64,000 nucleotides of DNA from CAYNLK01 sp964398055. GTDB taxonomy: Bacteria; Chloroflexota; Anaerolineae; 4572-78; J111. A program made the position numbers and the translations under genes. The stretch spans positions 38,170 through 102,169 of the forward strand of contig CAYNLK010000024.1 in assembly GCA_964398055.1 (NCBI GenBank). Reading direction: 5' to 3'. This document shows, in pieces, positions 43,524-52,006 of this stretch (position 1 is its first letter; every line of letters starts with the position of its first letter). The notes beneath the pieces are model-generated. The model searched no databases. It was not told the DNA's origin and saw nothing but the letters and a program-made list of their open reading frames with translations.

Positions 43524-44063
43524 TCATTCCACAATTTTGACGGCTCTTTGCAACACCAAATCATATTGCAGATCATCTCCCAATTGAAAGGTTTGGCTGC
43601 CCACTTCAACAAAGCCCCATTTTTGGTAAAAAGCCAGCGCCCGGTTGTTGCGCTCCCACACATCCAGCCAGATGGTGTCGTAGCCCCGGCGCTCGGCTTC
43701 ACTCAGGCAAGCCTTCATCAAGGCGGCTCCAACTCCCCGGCCTTGCCACTCTTGACGGGCGTAGATACGCACGATTTCGATGGGCTGCAACCCGGTCATC
43801 ACCCCTGGCGGCGGTTGGCCCTGCTTTAGCCGGGCGTAACCCGCGACCACGCCCTCAACTTCGGCAATCAGAAAAACAGAGGCAGGATCGGCTAACTCGG
43901 CGGCTTGCTTGGCCAGGCTGAAAGAAGCAGCCAGGTAAGCGGCCATATTCGCAGCTGTATTATCCCTGGCAAAGGTATCATAAAAGGTCTCTGCGCCTAT
44001 CGCGGCCAGCAGGACGTTATCGGCGGCAGTAGCAATACGAACGGCAACTTCAGTGGCTTTCAT
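43524..44063 (-). CDS. GNAT-family N-acetyltransferase
   Basis: 179 residues from ATG 44063 (a longer frame to 44108 has no better signal). The acetyl-CoA loop is clear: IVRIYARQEWQGRGVGAALMKACL, with R/Q-x-x-G-x-G/A, followed by LDVWERNNRALAFYQKWGFVEVG, the C-terminal GNAT motif B. The substrate is unknown; similarity is to the RimI/PaiA type. It converges on the binding-protein gene, 38 nt apart. Confidence 0.87.
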   Translation of the reverse strand: MKATEVAVRIATAADNVLLAAIGAETFYDTFARDNTAANMAAYLAASFSLAKQAAELADPASVFLIAEVEGVVAGYARLKQGQPPPGVMTGLQPIEIVRIYARQEWQGRGVGAALMKACLSEAERRGYDTIWLDVWERNNRALAFYQKWGFVEVGSQTFQLGDDLQYDLVLQRAVKIVE

Positions 44064-44108
44064 TGAGGTAATCGGGGCTATTCTAGCACACCCCACCCTT
44101 GGCGTCAA

Positions 44109-44454
44109 AGGTATTGCCGGCGTCGGCGTTAGCCGCCGACCGGCTATCCGTTGGCTACGTTACGTCACTGGTGGGCGCGGCGCCAGACGGGGTCGTGATG
44201 CTGGCCTGAGTAGGAAAAAACGGATTCAACGAACGGGGCAAGCCCTAAAAGTTAACTCGCTATTTTTGGCTCTCTAGCGTGAGATTTGCCTGCTGAAGAG
44301 GCAGCAAACCGAGAAGCAAAAAAGTAAGGATACGCCGGCCTTGACTTGGCCGGTCCGACGTCGCCTCCTCAATCACGGCTTGCCTGGCGCGGCCAAAAGC
44401 AGATCACCATACCGGCAATATCAAAAACTGGGGCAAAAGTGGGGGTGGTGAGAT
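44109..44454. other. Gene-free region with unassigned secondary structure
   Basis: About 345 bp without a credible gene. It contains several short complementary segments, such as GGCGTTAGCCGCC, GCCTGCTGAAGAGGCAGC and CCGGCCTTGACTTGGCCGG. A riboswitch or small RNA was considered, but no known consensus fits. Confidence 0.4.
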
Positions 44455-44483
44455 TTGATAAAAACCCTGCATTGCATTAGAAT
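44455..44483 (+). promoter_or_regulatory. Promoter of the EF-G-like gene
   Basis: TTGATA (44455-44460), 17 bp, TAGAAT (44478-44483). Confidence 0.65.
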
Positions 44484-44491
44484 ACCTTATG

Positions 44492-44515
44492 CTCGCCCAC
44501 GTTTCTGTGGGCGAG
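44492..44515 (+). promoter_or_regulatory. 5'-terminal stem-loop of the EF-G-like mRNA
   Basis: CTCGCCCAC (44492-44500), a 6-nt loop and GTGGGCGAG (44507-44515): a perfect 9-bp stem starting 9 nt after the -10 box. No U run follows. The position matches the hairpin of the mreB mRNA. Confidence 0.55.
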
Positions 44516-44580
44516 TACATTTGTTCCCCAATCTATGCAATTCATTCCGCGCAAAGACGCGTTTTTTTAAGGAGACTTTA

Positions 44581-46644
44581 ATGGTTGGTAGTTACCCTAC
44601 AGACAAAATCAGAAACATTGTGCTCCTGGGACACAGCGGCTGCGGCAAAACCTCGCTGGCCGAAGCGATGCTGTTCAATACCGGCGCTACCACTCGGATG
44701 GGTAAAGTAGAAGATGGCAACACCGTTTCAGATTTTGACGAGGAAGAGATTAACCGGACGATGTCGCTCAATCTGGCGGTGGTGCCCTGCGAATGGGAAG
44801 GACACAAGATCAATGTGTTGGATGCGCCTGGCTACGCCGATTTTCAGGGCGAGATGTTAAACGGCTTGCACGTGGCGGATACCGTCGTCTTGGTTCTGGA
44901 TGGCTCAGCCGGGGTTGAAGTTGGCACCCAAATTACCTGGCAAATGTCGGTTGAGAACAACAAGCCGATCGCTATTTTTGTTAATATGATGGATCGAGCG
45001 AATGCCAACTATCGCCGGGTCATCGACGAACTCCGCAGCACCTTTGACGCCACGTTTGTGCCGATGCAACTGCCCATCCGTAAGGGCGACCACTTTGCCG
45101 GGGTCGTTGACCTGATCACCCTCAAAAGTTACACCGGCGATGGCAAAGCTGGCCCTGCCCCTGCTGAGCTGGCCGATGAGATCGAAGAGGTTCGCCTGGA
45201 ACTGATCGAATACGCCGCTGAAGGCGAAGACGCCCTGATGGAGAAATATTTTGAGGAGGAAACCCTGACCGAAGCCGAGATCCTTCAGGGTATCCGGGCC
45301 GGCCTGGCCGCCGGGACGATCGTGCCGGTTTTCTGCGGTTCGGCCACGGCCAACATTGCCATCCATAGCTTTATGCACACAATTATCGACTCATTTCCCA
45401 CCCCGGCGATTGAAATCGTTGCGACAAATACCAAGACCAATGCCGAAGAAACCCTCACCGGTTCGGCGGCCGGGCCGCTGGCGGCGCAAGTCTTCAAAAC
45501 CATCAATGACCAGTACGGCCGCATTAGCTATTTACGGATTTGGTCCGGCGTTCTCAAATCCGATAGCCGCGTCTTTAACCCCCAGGCCGGCGAGGAAGAA
45601 CGTATTGGCAATGTCTTCTCGCCCCGCGGTAAAGAGCAAATCAATATGACCGAGGCCCAGGCCGGCGATATTGTCGGCGTGGTCAAATTGAGCCACACCC
45701 AAACCGGCCATACTCTGAGCGATAAAGCCCGGCCGCTGGCTGTGCCGATGGTCAGTTATCCCGCCCCGGTATACGCCGTGGCCCTCAATCCCAAAACCCA
45801 GGCCGACTCGGCCAAGTTGGGGCCCAGCTTGACCCGGATCACCGAAGAGGACCTGACCCTCCGCCACCGCTACGAGCCGGCCACCCGGCAGACCTTGCTG
45901 GAAGGGATGGGTGACGCCCACGTGGAGATTGCCGTCAAGCGTATGGCCGCCCGCTTTGGCTTGGGGGTGGAGACGTCGGTCCCCAGAGTCCCAATGATGG
46001 AGACTGTAACCCGAACCGGATCAGCGCAATATCGGCACAAAAAGCAGACTGGCGGGGCCGGTCAATTTGCCGAAGTTCATATGCGAGTTGAGCCGCTGGA
46101 GCGAGGCGCGGGTTTTGAATACAAAAGTGAGATTTTCGGCGGGGCTATTTCTCAGCCCTTCCTACCCTCCATTGAAAAAGGCGTCAAACAGGTGTTGGAG
46201 CAGGGAGTGATAGCCGGTTATCCGGTGGTCGACGTCAAAGCGGTGGTTTTCGACGGGAAAGAACATCCGGTTGACTCCAAAGACATCGCCTTCCAGATTG
46301 CCGGGCGAGAGGTGTTCAAGTTAGCTATGAAAGAAGCCGGGCCGGTTCTGCTTGAGCCGATCATGGACCTGACCATCACCATTCCCGATGAGTATACCGG
46401 CGATGTGTCCGGCGATTTGAGCACCAAGCGAGGTCGCCTCTCCGGGATGGAGCAGGTGCGCGGTTATACCGTGATCAAGGCCCAGGCCCCCCTGGCCGAG
46501 GTCCAGCGTTACGCCACCGATTTGCGCTCGATTACCCAGGGCCGGGGCGTCTATACGATGACTCTGTCCCACTACGAACAGGTGCCGAGCCACATTGCCG
46601 AACAGATCATTGCCCAGGCTCAGCGCGAGAAAGAGGAGGAATAA
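44581..46644 (+). CDS. Elongation factor G paralogue (EF-G2 type)
   Basis: 687 residues from ATG 44581 with AAGGAG 6 nt upstream; upstream frame lies over the promoter. A five-domain translational GTPase: G1 GHSGCGKTSL, G3 DAPGYADF where normal EF-G has DTPGHVDF, and G4 NMMD where NKMD is usual. Domains III-V follow (TGGAGQFAEVHMRVEPL, then AITIPDEYTGDVSGDLSTKRG-type block). The altered G3 and G4 place it in the EF-G-like paralogue group rather than the essential FusA. No rpsL, rpsG or tuf is adjacent, which agrees. A role in stress or slow growth is speculative. Confidence 0.85.
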   Translation: MVGSYPTDKIRNIVLLGHSGCGKTSLAEAMLFNTGATTRMGKVEDGNTVSDFDEEEINRTMSLNLAVVPCEWEGHKINVLDAPGYADFQGEMLNGLHVADTVVLVLDGSAGVEVGTQITWQMSVENNKPIAIFVNMMDRANANYRRVIDELRSTFDATFVPMQLPIRKGDHFAGVVDLITLKSYTGDGKAGPAPAELADEIEEVRLELIEYAAEGEDALMEKYFEEETLTEAEILQGIRAGLAAGTIVPVFCGSATANIAIHSFMHTIIDSFPTPAIEIVATNTKTNAEETLTGSAAGPLAAQVFKTINDQYGRISYLRIWSGVLKSDSRVFNPQAGEEERIGNVFSPRGKEQINMTEAQAGDIVGVVKLSHTQTGHTLSDKARPLAVPMVSYPAPVYAVALNPKTQADSAKLGPSLTRITEEDLTLRHRYEPATRQTLLEGMGDAHVEIAVKRMAARFGLGVETSVPRVPMMETVTRTGSAQYRHKKQTGGAGQFAEVHMRVEPLERGAGFEYKSEIFGGAISQPFLPSIEKGVKQVLEQGVIAGYPVVDVKAVVFDGKEHPVDSKDIAFQIAGREVFKLAMKEAGPVLLEPIMDLTITIPDEYTGDVSGDLSTKRGRLSGMEQVRGYTVIKAQAPLAEVQRYATDLRSITQGRGVYTMTLSHYEQVPSHIAEQIIAQAQREKEEE

Positions 46645-46727
46645 CTCCTCTTGTTTGCTGCTTCTCGCGCCCGCGCTTCGCGTGAGCGCGAGAGGAAATG
46701 AAAAAAGTTCGACAGGAGAGTTGCCAA

Positions 46728-47843
46728 GTGCCCTCTATATTTCCGTTTACGGCCATCGTAGGGCAAAACCGTATGAAGATGGCCCTCATCTTAAATGCAA
46801 TCAATCCCAAGATTGGCGGCGTTCTTATTCGGGGAGAACGGGGCACCGCCAAATCCACTGCGGCCCGGGCTATGGCAGCCCTCCTGCCTGAAATCGAAGC
46901 GTTTGCCGACTCGCCCTTCAGTGATGACCCTCATGACCCCGGCTCCTGGTCCGATTGGGTCAAAGAGCGTCTTGACCGCGTCGATGAACTACCGGTGGTT
47001 AAACGCCGCATCCAGTTTGTCGACTTGCCGGTCAGCGCGACTGAGGACCGGGTCGTTGGGACGCTCGATATTGAACAGGCCATTAAAAAGGGGGAGCGCC
47101 ACTTTGAGCCGGGGGTACTGGCCGCGGCCAACCGCGGCCTGCTTTATGTTGACGAAGTCAACCTGCTGGATGATCACGTGGTTGACCTGCTGCTCGACTC
47201 GGCGGCGATGGGCGTCAATGTGGTCGAGCGCGAGGGTATCAGTTACTCCCATCCGGCTCGTTTTATCTTTGTAGGGACCATGAACCCGGAGGAAGGCGAC
47301 TTGCGGCCGCAACTCCTGGACCGTTTTGCTCTGTGCGTCGATATCCAGAGCATCTCCAATTCAGCCGCCCGAATGGAGATACTGGAACGGATTCTAAAAT
47401 TCGAGAGCAACGCCGAGGAGTTTCACCAGGAGTGGCAGCCCAAGGAAAAAGAGCTATCTGACAAAATCACCCAGGCCCGCGCCCAGTTGCCAAAGGTAAC
47501 CTACACCAAGCGCGACCTCTACACGGTGGCTGAACTGATGTCGGAGATGAAGGTCGATGGCCACCGGGCCGACATCGTCATTCTGAAAACCGCCCTGGCT
47601 CACGCCGCCTTCAACAATCGTTATCGCATTACCCAGGAAGATATCCTGGTAGCGGCTGAGCTGGCCCTGCCGCACCGGCTCAAACGACAACCGTTCCAGG
47701 ATACCACGATTCAATTCCAGGAGTTGGCCGAGCGGCTGGAAAAGGTGCGTGAAGAAGCCGGCGACGAGGCGGAGCAGCAGCCTGCCAGCAGTGAATTTGA
47801 GCCGGCCGACCAGGAAAAAAAAAAGAGGGTTCTGAGGAGTTAG
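46728..47843 (+). CDS. ChlI/BchI-type AAA+ chelatase subunit (zero-frame product)
   Basis: 371 residues from GTG 46728, which has AGGAGAG 7-8 nt upstream and gives the usual N-terminus (SIFPFTAIVGQ); ATG 46698 is an alternative. The AAA+ motor has Walker A RGERGTAKST, Walker B LLYVDEVNLLDD and sensor blocks GTMNPEEGDLRPQLLDRF, with the C-terminal helical domain HRADIVILKTALAHAAF. In Mg- or Co-chelatases this subunit drives metal insertion. The zero frame ends a few codons after an A10-G run (47815-47825), and a -1 shift there joins the von Willebrand part that follows. Confidence 0.9.
   Translation: MPSIFPFTAIVGQNRMKMALILNAINPKIGGVLIRGERGTAKSTAARAMAALLPEIEAFADSPFSDDPHDPGSWSDWVKERLDRVDELPVVKRRIQFVDLPVSATEDRVVGTLDIEQAIKKGERHFEPGVLAAANRGLLYVDEVNLLDDHVVDLLLDSAAMGVNVVEREGISYSHPARFIFVGTMNPEEGDLRPQLLDRFALCVDIQSISNSAARMEILERILKFESNAEEFHQEWQPKEKELSDKITQARAQLPKVTYTKRDLYTVAELMSEMKVDGHRADIVILKTALAHAAFNNRYRITQEDILVAAELALPHRLKRQPFQDTTIQFQELAERLEKVREEAGDEAEQQPASSEFEPADQEKKKRVLRS
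47815..47825 (+). promoter_or_regulatory. Slippery A10-G frameshift site
   Basis: Ten A and a G. In the zero frame its last seven bases read A_AAA_AAG, the same heptamer as in dnaX. A -1 shift leads straight into an open frame to 48784. A GC-rich hairpin CCGTCG-C8-CGACGG lies 32 nt downstream (47858-47877). Ribosomal frameshifting and transcriptional slippage are both possible, as is a homopolymer error. Confidence 0.65.
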
Positions 47844-48784
47844 AGTCCGATAAAGCGCCGTCGCCCCCCCCCGACGGAGTGCCGCCCCAGTTTGATGAGT
47901 CCAGCCAATCAACGGGCGATAAGAGCGAAGCCAATTCACCGGTTTCGATTGGGCAGAACTTTGAGCCAAAACGGCTCCAAACCCCCCTCGACAAAATGAC
48001 CCGTTCCAGTTCGGGTAAACGCAGCTATACCAAAACCGACCGCAAACGAGGTCGTTACATTCAGGCGCGGCGGGTGCAAGGCAAACCCAGGGATGTCGCC
48101 TTTGACGCCACCCTGCGGGCCGCGGCCCCCTACCAACTGCGTCGCGATCGCACCAACCGGGCTTTGGCCGTGGAAAGAGAGGATATTCACGACAAGGTCC
48201 GCGTCCGCCGCGCCTCCAACCTGGTGCTGTTTGTGGTCGATGCCAGTTGGAGTATGGCCGCGGCCGAACGGATGGAAGCGACCAAAGGGGCCATTATGAG
48301 CCTACTGGTGGACGCCTACCAACGCCGCGACCAAGTGGGGCTGGTGGTCTTCCAGAAAGAAGAGGCCCGCCTGGTAATGCCGCCCACCTCCAGTGTGGAG
48401 TTGGCCCAGAAGGCTTTGGTCAACGTGCCGGTTGGCGGTAAAACGCCCCTGTCGGCCGGGTTGTACCTGGCCTTCCGGGTTTTGACCCAGCAGATGCGCC
48501 TGCACCCGGAGGTGATGCCGTTGATGATCCTGCTGACCGATGGGGCCGGCAATGTGTCGATGTCGGAGCTGCCGGCGCAGGAAGAGGCCCACCGGATGGC
48601 CCGCATGATCGCCGAAGAAGACATCCGCTCCGTGGTCATCAATATGGAGCACGCCAGCTTTGACCGCGGCCTGGCCCAGGCCCTGGCCGATGAGTTGGAG
48701 GCCCCCTGCTACACCCTGGGCCAACTCCGGGCCGATACGCTGTACAAGACGGTCAAGAATGAGCTGCGGTTGAGTAAATTGTAG
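47825..48784 (+). CDS. ChlD/BchD-type von Willebrand (MIDAS) part, reached by -1 frameshift
   Basis: 319 residues beyond the slippery site; the full I-D fusion would have about 685. A Glu/Pro/Ser-rich linker (EGSEELESDKAPSPPPD) leads to the ChlD integrin-I domain: GRYIQARRVQG, the MIDAS LFVVDASWSMAA (DxSxS) and LLTDGAGNVSM. No good start exists in this frame: GTG 47879 has no properly spaced Shine-Dalgarno. Expression as a fusion is therefore more likely. No large CobN/ChlH subunit is in the window, so the metal and substrate are unknown. Confidence 0.82.
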   Translation, partial: EGSEELESDKAPSPPPDGVPPQFDESSQSTGDKSEANSPVSIGQNFEPKRLQTPLDKMTRSSSGKRSYTKTDRKRGRYIQARRVQGKPRDVAFDATLRAAAPYQLRRDRTNRALAVEREDIHDKVRVRRASNLVLFVVDASWSMAAAERMEATKGAIMSLLVDAYQRRDQVGLVVFQKEEARLVMPPTSSVELAQKALVNVPVGGKTPLSAGLYLAFRVLTQQMRLHPEVMPLMILLTDGAGNVSMSELPAQEEAHRMARMIAEEDIRSVVINMEHASFDRGLAQALADELEAPCYTLGQLRADTLYKTVKNELRLSKL

Positions 48785-48817
48785 ACCCGTTTCTAAATTA
48801 AGTCTGGAGACAATGAT

Positions 48818-49804
48818 ATGGCAACTCAAATGAGCAAACGAGCCCGCCTGGAAGCCGCTTTCGCCGGTGAAGCCGTGGATCGTCCGCCGGTGGCCCTATG
48901 GCGGCATTGGCCGGTAGATGACCAGGACGGCGACCACCTGGCCAGGGCAACGCTGGATTTTCAGCGCACCTACGATTTTGACTTCATCAAAGTGACGCCC
49001 AACAGCAACTACTGTGTGGCCGGCTATGGGGCCGAGTCCTACTGGCTGGGCAACGAGGAGGGGACGCGCCAGTGGGGGCCGCGGGTCGTCCAGGAGCCGG
49101 AGGATTGGACCAAACTCACGCCGTTGGATCCCTATGCAGGCTTGTTGGGCGAAGTCCTCACTGCCAACCAACTCATTGGCCAGGCCGTGGGCAAAGAAGT
49201 CCCCTTTATCCAGACGATCTTCAACCCGCTCTCCCAGGCCAAGAATCTGGCCGGCGACCAACTGTTGGCTCACCTGCGCCAACAGCCCGAGGCAGTCAAG
49301 ACCGGCCTGGCCGTGATTACCGAGTCGACCATCCGCTTTGTGGATGCGCTCAAATCGACCGGCGCGGCTGGGATCTTTCTGGCCTTGCAGCACGCCACTT
49401 ACGACCTGCTGACCGAGGCCGAGTATCGTGAGTTCGGCCGGCCGTTCGATTTGCAGATTTTGGCCGCCGCCGAAGGTATGTGGTTCAACCTGGTGCACCT
49501 GCATGGCGTCAACGTGATGTTCGATCTAGTCGCCGACTACCCGGCTCAGGTCATCAACTGGCACGATGTCGAAACGCCGCCTTCATTGGCGGAGGCATTG
49601 AGTCGCACCAGGATGGCCGTGTGCGGCGGTATCCGCCAGTGGGACACGATGCTGCGGGGGACGCCGGCGGAGGTTCAAGCTGAGGCCAGGGCAGCGTTGG
49701 CGGCAACCGGCGGCCGGCGTTTCATTCTGGGAACGGGCTGTGTGACGCCGATCACTGCGCCGACTTGTAATATTCTGGCGGCGCGCCAGGCCGTTGGTAG
49801 TTAA
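48818..49804 (+). CDS. Uroporphyrinogen decarboxylase-family protein (divergent)
   Basis: 328 residues with the UroD barrel pattern: SKRARLEAAFAGEAVDRPPVALWRHW at the N-terminus, GIFLALQHATYDLLTEAEYREF, and the end ARAALAATGGRRFILGTGCVTPITAP. Genuine HemE has RPPVWxMRQAGR; here the corresponding segment is RPPVALWRHWPVDD, so the substrate-binding Arg pair is changed. It is more like the methyltransferase (MtaA/CmuA-like) branch. It follows the chelatase unit by 34 nt, and a cobalamin adenosyltransferase is 3 kb away, so corrinoid or tetrapyrrole chemistry is possible. Confidence 0.78.
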   Translation: MATQMSKRARLEAAFAGEAVDRPPVALWRHWPVDDQDGDHLARATLDFQRTYDFDFIKVTPNSNYCVAGYGAESYWLGNEEGTRQWGPRVVQEPEDWTKLTPLDPYAGLLGEVLTANQLIGQAVGKEVPFIQTIFNPLSQAKNLAGDQLLAHLRQQPEAVKTGLAVITESTIRFVDALKSTGAAGIFLALQHATYDLLTEAEYREFGRPFDLQILAAAEGMWFNLVHLHGVNVMFDLVADYPAQVINWHDVETPPSLAEALSRTRMAVCGGIRQWDTMLRGTPAEVQAEARAALAATGGRRFILGTGCVTPITAPTCNILAARQAVGS

Positions 49805-49818
49805 AAAAGGAGCGCAAA

Positions 49819-50043
49819 ATGAATAAATTAACTTTGGCTCAAGTTTTGCCCTCTGTTCAATTTGTAACTACCTCTACGGGAGAGCGTTTGGCTATTCTAA
49901 GCGCTGATGACTGGGAAGGTTTGATTGAATGGCTAGAAGATGTTGAGGACAAGAATGTAGTCCAAAATGCTTTGGAACGCCTTCGAGTCGGACCAGAACA
50001 GTCTGGAGCAATTCCACTAGAGGTTGCTCTGGATGAGCTATAA
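49819..50043 (+). CDS. Putative antitoxin of a RelE/ParE-type pair
   Basis: 74 residues, acidic, with a Phd/RelB-like start (VQFVTTSTGERLAILSADDWEGLIEWLEDVED). AAGGAGCG lies before the ATG. It overlaps the toxin-like gene that follows by 11 nt, the typical antitoxin-first arrangement. Identification rests mainly on size, charge and arrangement. Confidence 0.68.
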   Translation: MNKLTLAQVLPSVQFVTTSTGERLAILSADDWEGLIEWLEDVEDKNVVQNALERLRVGPEQSGAIPLEVALDEL

Positions 50044-50338
50044 AGTTTGGATCGAGCCGGAAGCAATGGCCGAAACGCGAGTTACGCCTGGAAATAGGCG
50101 TCAACGTCTCAAAAAGGCTATGCTGGCTTTAGAGCAAAACCCACGGCCGGCTCACAGTAAGGCGCTGGACTGGCCACCAGAAAACTTTGAACCGCGCCGG
50201 TTGCGTCTTGGCCACTGGCGTATTGTCTATGCTGTGGATGATACCCAGCAATGGGTTTGGATATTGGCTGTGCGAAAACGTCCACCTTATGACTATGGCG
50301 ATCTGAATCAACTATTGCAGCGGTTAGAAGTGAACTGA
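50033..50338 (+). CDS. RelE/ParE-family toxin-like protein
   Basis: 101 residues from ATG 50033. RelE-fold pattern: YKVWIEPEAMAE at the N-terminus, a helical pair rich in Arg/Lys, then RRLRLGHWRIVYAVDDTQQWVWILAVRKRPPYDYGD. The LGxWRIVY strand and the terminal R-K-R-x-x-Y region are where RelE-type mRNA interferases hold catalytic residues. The paired gene upstream would neutralise it. It could also be a ParE-type gyrase poison; the sequence alone does not decide. Confidence 0.78.
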   Translation: MSYKVWIEPEAMAETRVTPGNRRQRLKKAMLALEQNPRPAHSKALDWPPENFEPRRLRLGHWRIVYAVDDTQQWVWILAVRKRPPYDYGDLNQLLQRLEVN

Positions 50339-50339
50339 C

Positions 50340-50885
50340 ATGGCTAGCGAAATCACTCTGAGTGCGGCCGAAGCCGCGGCTCTGAGACAGGGGTTCAAGT
50401 ATTGTCCTCGCTGCCGGGCGGAGATGGTCGACCGGCTGGCTTATGATCGGGTGCGCCGGGTTTGTCCGGAGTGCCGCTTTGTGCAGTTCATCGATCCCAA
50501 AGTTGGGGCGGCGGTGTTGGCCTTAACCGAGGACAATCGCGCCTTGCTGGTCAAGCGGGCGGTTGATCCGGCTCAGGGTAGTTGGTGTTTGCCCGGCGGC
50601 TTCATCGAGATCGGCGAGACGCCTCAGGCCGCGGCCGGCCGGGAGTGTTTGGAAGAAAGTGGCTTCACGGTCGAAATCGGCCGCTTGATCGACGTGTTTT
50701 ACTACGAGGATTACCGCGGCAGTGGGGTGCTCATTCTTTACCGGGGTAAAATTAACGGCGGCGCGGCCCAACCCGGTGATGATGTTGACGAGGTCGGGCT
50801 TTTTGGACCGGATGAACTACCAGAAGATATTGCCTTTGACTCCAACATTCAAACGTTAGCCTTATGGCAGGCAGGCAAGATTTGA
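50340..50885 (+). CDS. Nudix hydrolase with N-terminal zinc ribbon
   Basis: 181 residues. A CPRC...CPEC zinc ribbon (about 21-47) precedes a Nudix domain with an intact box: GGFIEIGETPQAAAGRECLEES, i.e. G-x5-E-x7-R-E-x-x-E-E. The layout resembles the NudC/ADP-ribose pyrophosphatase-like group, but the substrate is not evident. It follows the RelE-like gene within 2 nt. A heptamer array separates it from tsaD. Confidence 0.88.
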   Translation: MASEITLSAAEAAALRQGFKYCPRCRAEMVDRLAYDRVRRVCPECRFVQFIDPKVGAAVLALTEDNRALLVKRAVDPAQGSWCLPGGFIEIGETPQAAAGRECLEESGFTVEIGRLIDVFYYEDYRGSGVLILYRGKINGGAAQPGDDVDEVGLFGPDELPEDIAFDSNIQTLALWQAGKI

Positions 50886-50901
50886 GTTTTAAGTTTTGAA
50901 G

Positions 50902-50934
50902 TTTGCAATTTGCAATTTGTAATTTGTAATTTGC
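50902..50934. repeat. Heptamer array in front of tsaD
   Basis: TTTGCAA twice, TTTGTAA twice and a partial unit, preceded by related AGTTTTR units. It ends one or two bases before the tsaD ATG and replaces any Shine-Dalgarno. Confidence 0.85.
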
Positions 50935-50935
50935 T

Positions 50936-52000
50936 ATGACCAAGATATTAGCCATCGAAACTTCTTGCGATGAGACGGCCGCGGCCGTAATTGAAGACGG
51001 CTACCGCATCCATTCCAATGTGGTGGCCTCGCAGATTGAACTTCACCGGCGTTACGGCGGGGTTTACCCCGAAGTGGCCTCGCGCCAGCACATTCTGGCC
51101 ATCAACACGGTCATCAAAGATGCCATGAGCCAGGCCAAAACTGGCTGGCATGAGCTGGACGCCATCGCCGTCACTTGCGGGCCGGGGCTGGTGGGGAGTC
51201 TGCTGGTCGGTGTGAACGCGGCCAAAGGATTGGCCCTGTCGCTGGGACTACCGCTGATTGGCGTCAACCACCTGGAGGGACATCTCTACTCGAACTGGCT
51301 GGACGCCGCCCAAACAGGTGAGCCGCCCCAGATCAACTTTCCGGCCCTGGCGCTGATCGTCTCCGGTGGTCACACTGAGCTGGTTCTGATCCGGAAGCAC
51401 GGCGATTATGAGATCCTGGGGCGCACCATCGATGACGCCGCCGGTGAAGCTTTTGATAAAGTGGCCCGTATTTTGGAACTCGGTTTTCCCGGCGGGCCGG
51501 CCATTGAAAAAGCGGCCGACGGCGGTAATCCGGCTGCTTATGATTTTCCGCGCGCCCGCCTGGGCGACTCGTACGATTTCAGCTTCTCCGGCCTGAAAAC
51601 GGCGGTGTTGCGGGTCGTCCAAAAATATACCAGCACCGACAAGCTTCATCTTCCCGACCGGCAGATCGTCCGCCAGGGACAATTGCCCCTGCGCACAATG
51701 CCAGTGGCCGATATTGCCGCCTCGTTTCAAATGGCCGTGGTAGAAGTGCTGGTGAGCAAAACCATTGCAGCCGCAGCTGAACACGAAGTGGCCGAAATTC
51801 TGTTGGCTGGTGGTGTTTCGGCCAATACCCTGCTGCGTCAGATGATACTGAGTCGAGCCGAGCAGCCGGTGCGGGTGCCGCCCCTGGCTCTCTGCACCGA
51901 TAATGCGGCGATGATCGGCGCGGCCGCCTACTGGCGGCTGCAGGCCGGCCACGTCAGCGACTGGGACCTGGATGTCGTAGCCAATTTACGGCTGGGGTAA
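50936..52000 (+). CDS. tsaD: tRNA N6-threonylcarbamoyladenosine synthase subunit TsaD
   Basis: 354 residues of the Kae1/Qri7 family, which transfers the threonylcarbamoyl group to A37 of ANN-decoding tRNAs. The N-terminus ILAIETSCDETAAAV, the metal-binding HLEGH (with SQIELHRRYGGVYPEVASRQH before it), IVSGGHTELV, DDAAGEAFDKVAR, FSFSGLKTAV and the C-terminal LAGGVSANTLL with LCTDNAAMIG are all present. It is complete. It lacks a Shine-Dalgarno because of the repeat array at its start. Confidence 0.96.
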   Translation: MTKILAIETSCDETAAAVIEDGYRIHSNVVASQIELHRRYGGVYPEVASRQHILAINTVIKDAMSQAKTGWHELDAIAVTCGPGLVGSLLVGVNAAKGLALSLGLPLIGVNHLEGHLYSNWLDAAQTGEPPQINFPALALIVSGGHTELVLIRKHGDYEILGRTIDDAAGEAFDKVARILELGFPGGPAIEKAADGGNPAAYDFPRARLGDSYDFSFSGLKTAVLRVVQKYTSTDKLHLPDRQIVRQGQLPLRTMPVADIAASFQMAVVEVLVSKTIAAAAEHEVAEILLAGGVSANTLLRQMILSRAEQPVRVPPLALCTDNAAMIGAAAYWRLQAGHVSDWDLDVVANLRLG

Positions 52001-52006
52001 AGAGTT

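Noticed and set aside
44160..44215. Cobalamin riboswitch (GTCACTGG seen)
   Set aside because: The remaining B12-box and core elements could not be found, and the gene downstream is an EF-G paralogue.
44300..44420. RNase P RNA, tmRNA or c-di-GMP riboswitch
   Set aside because: Each was compared by eye with its conserved core; only short scattered similarities were present.
48818..49804. Genuine HemE
   Set aside because: The RPPVWxMRQAGR substrate loop is not conserved, so only family membership is claimed.
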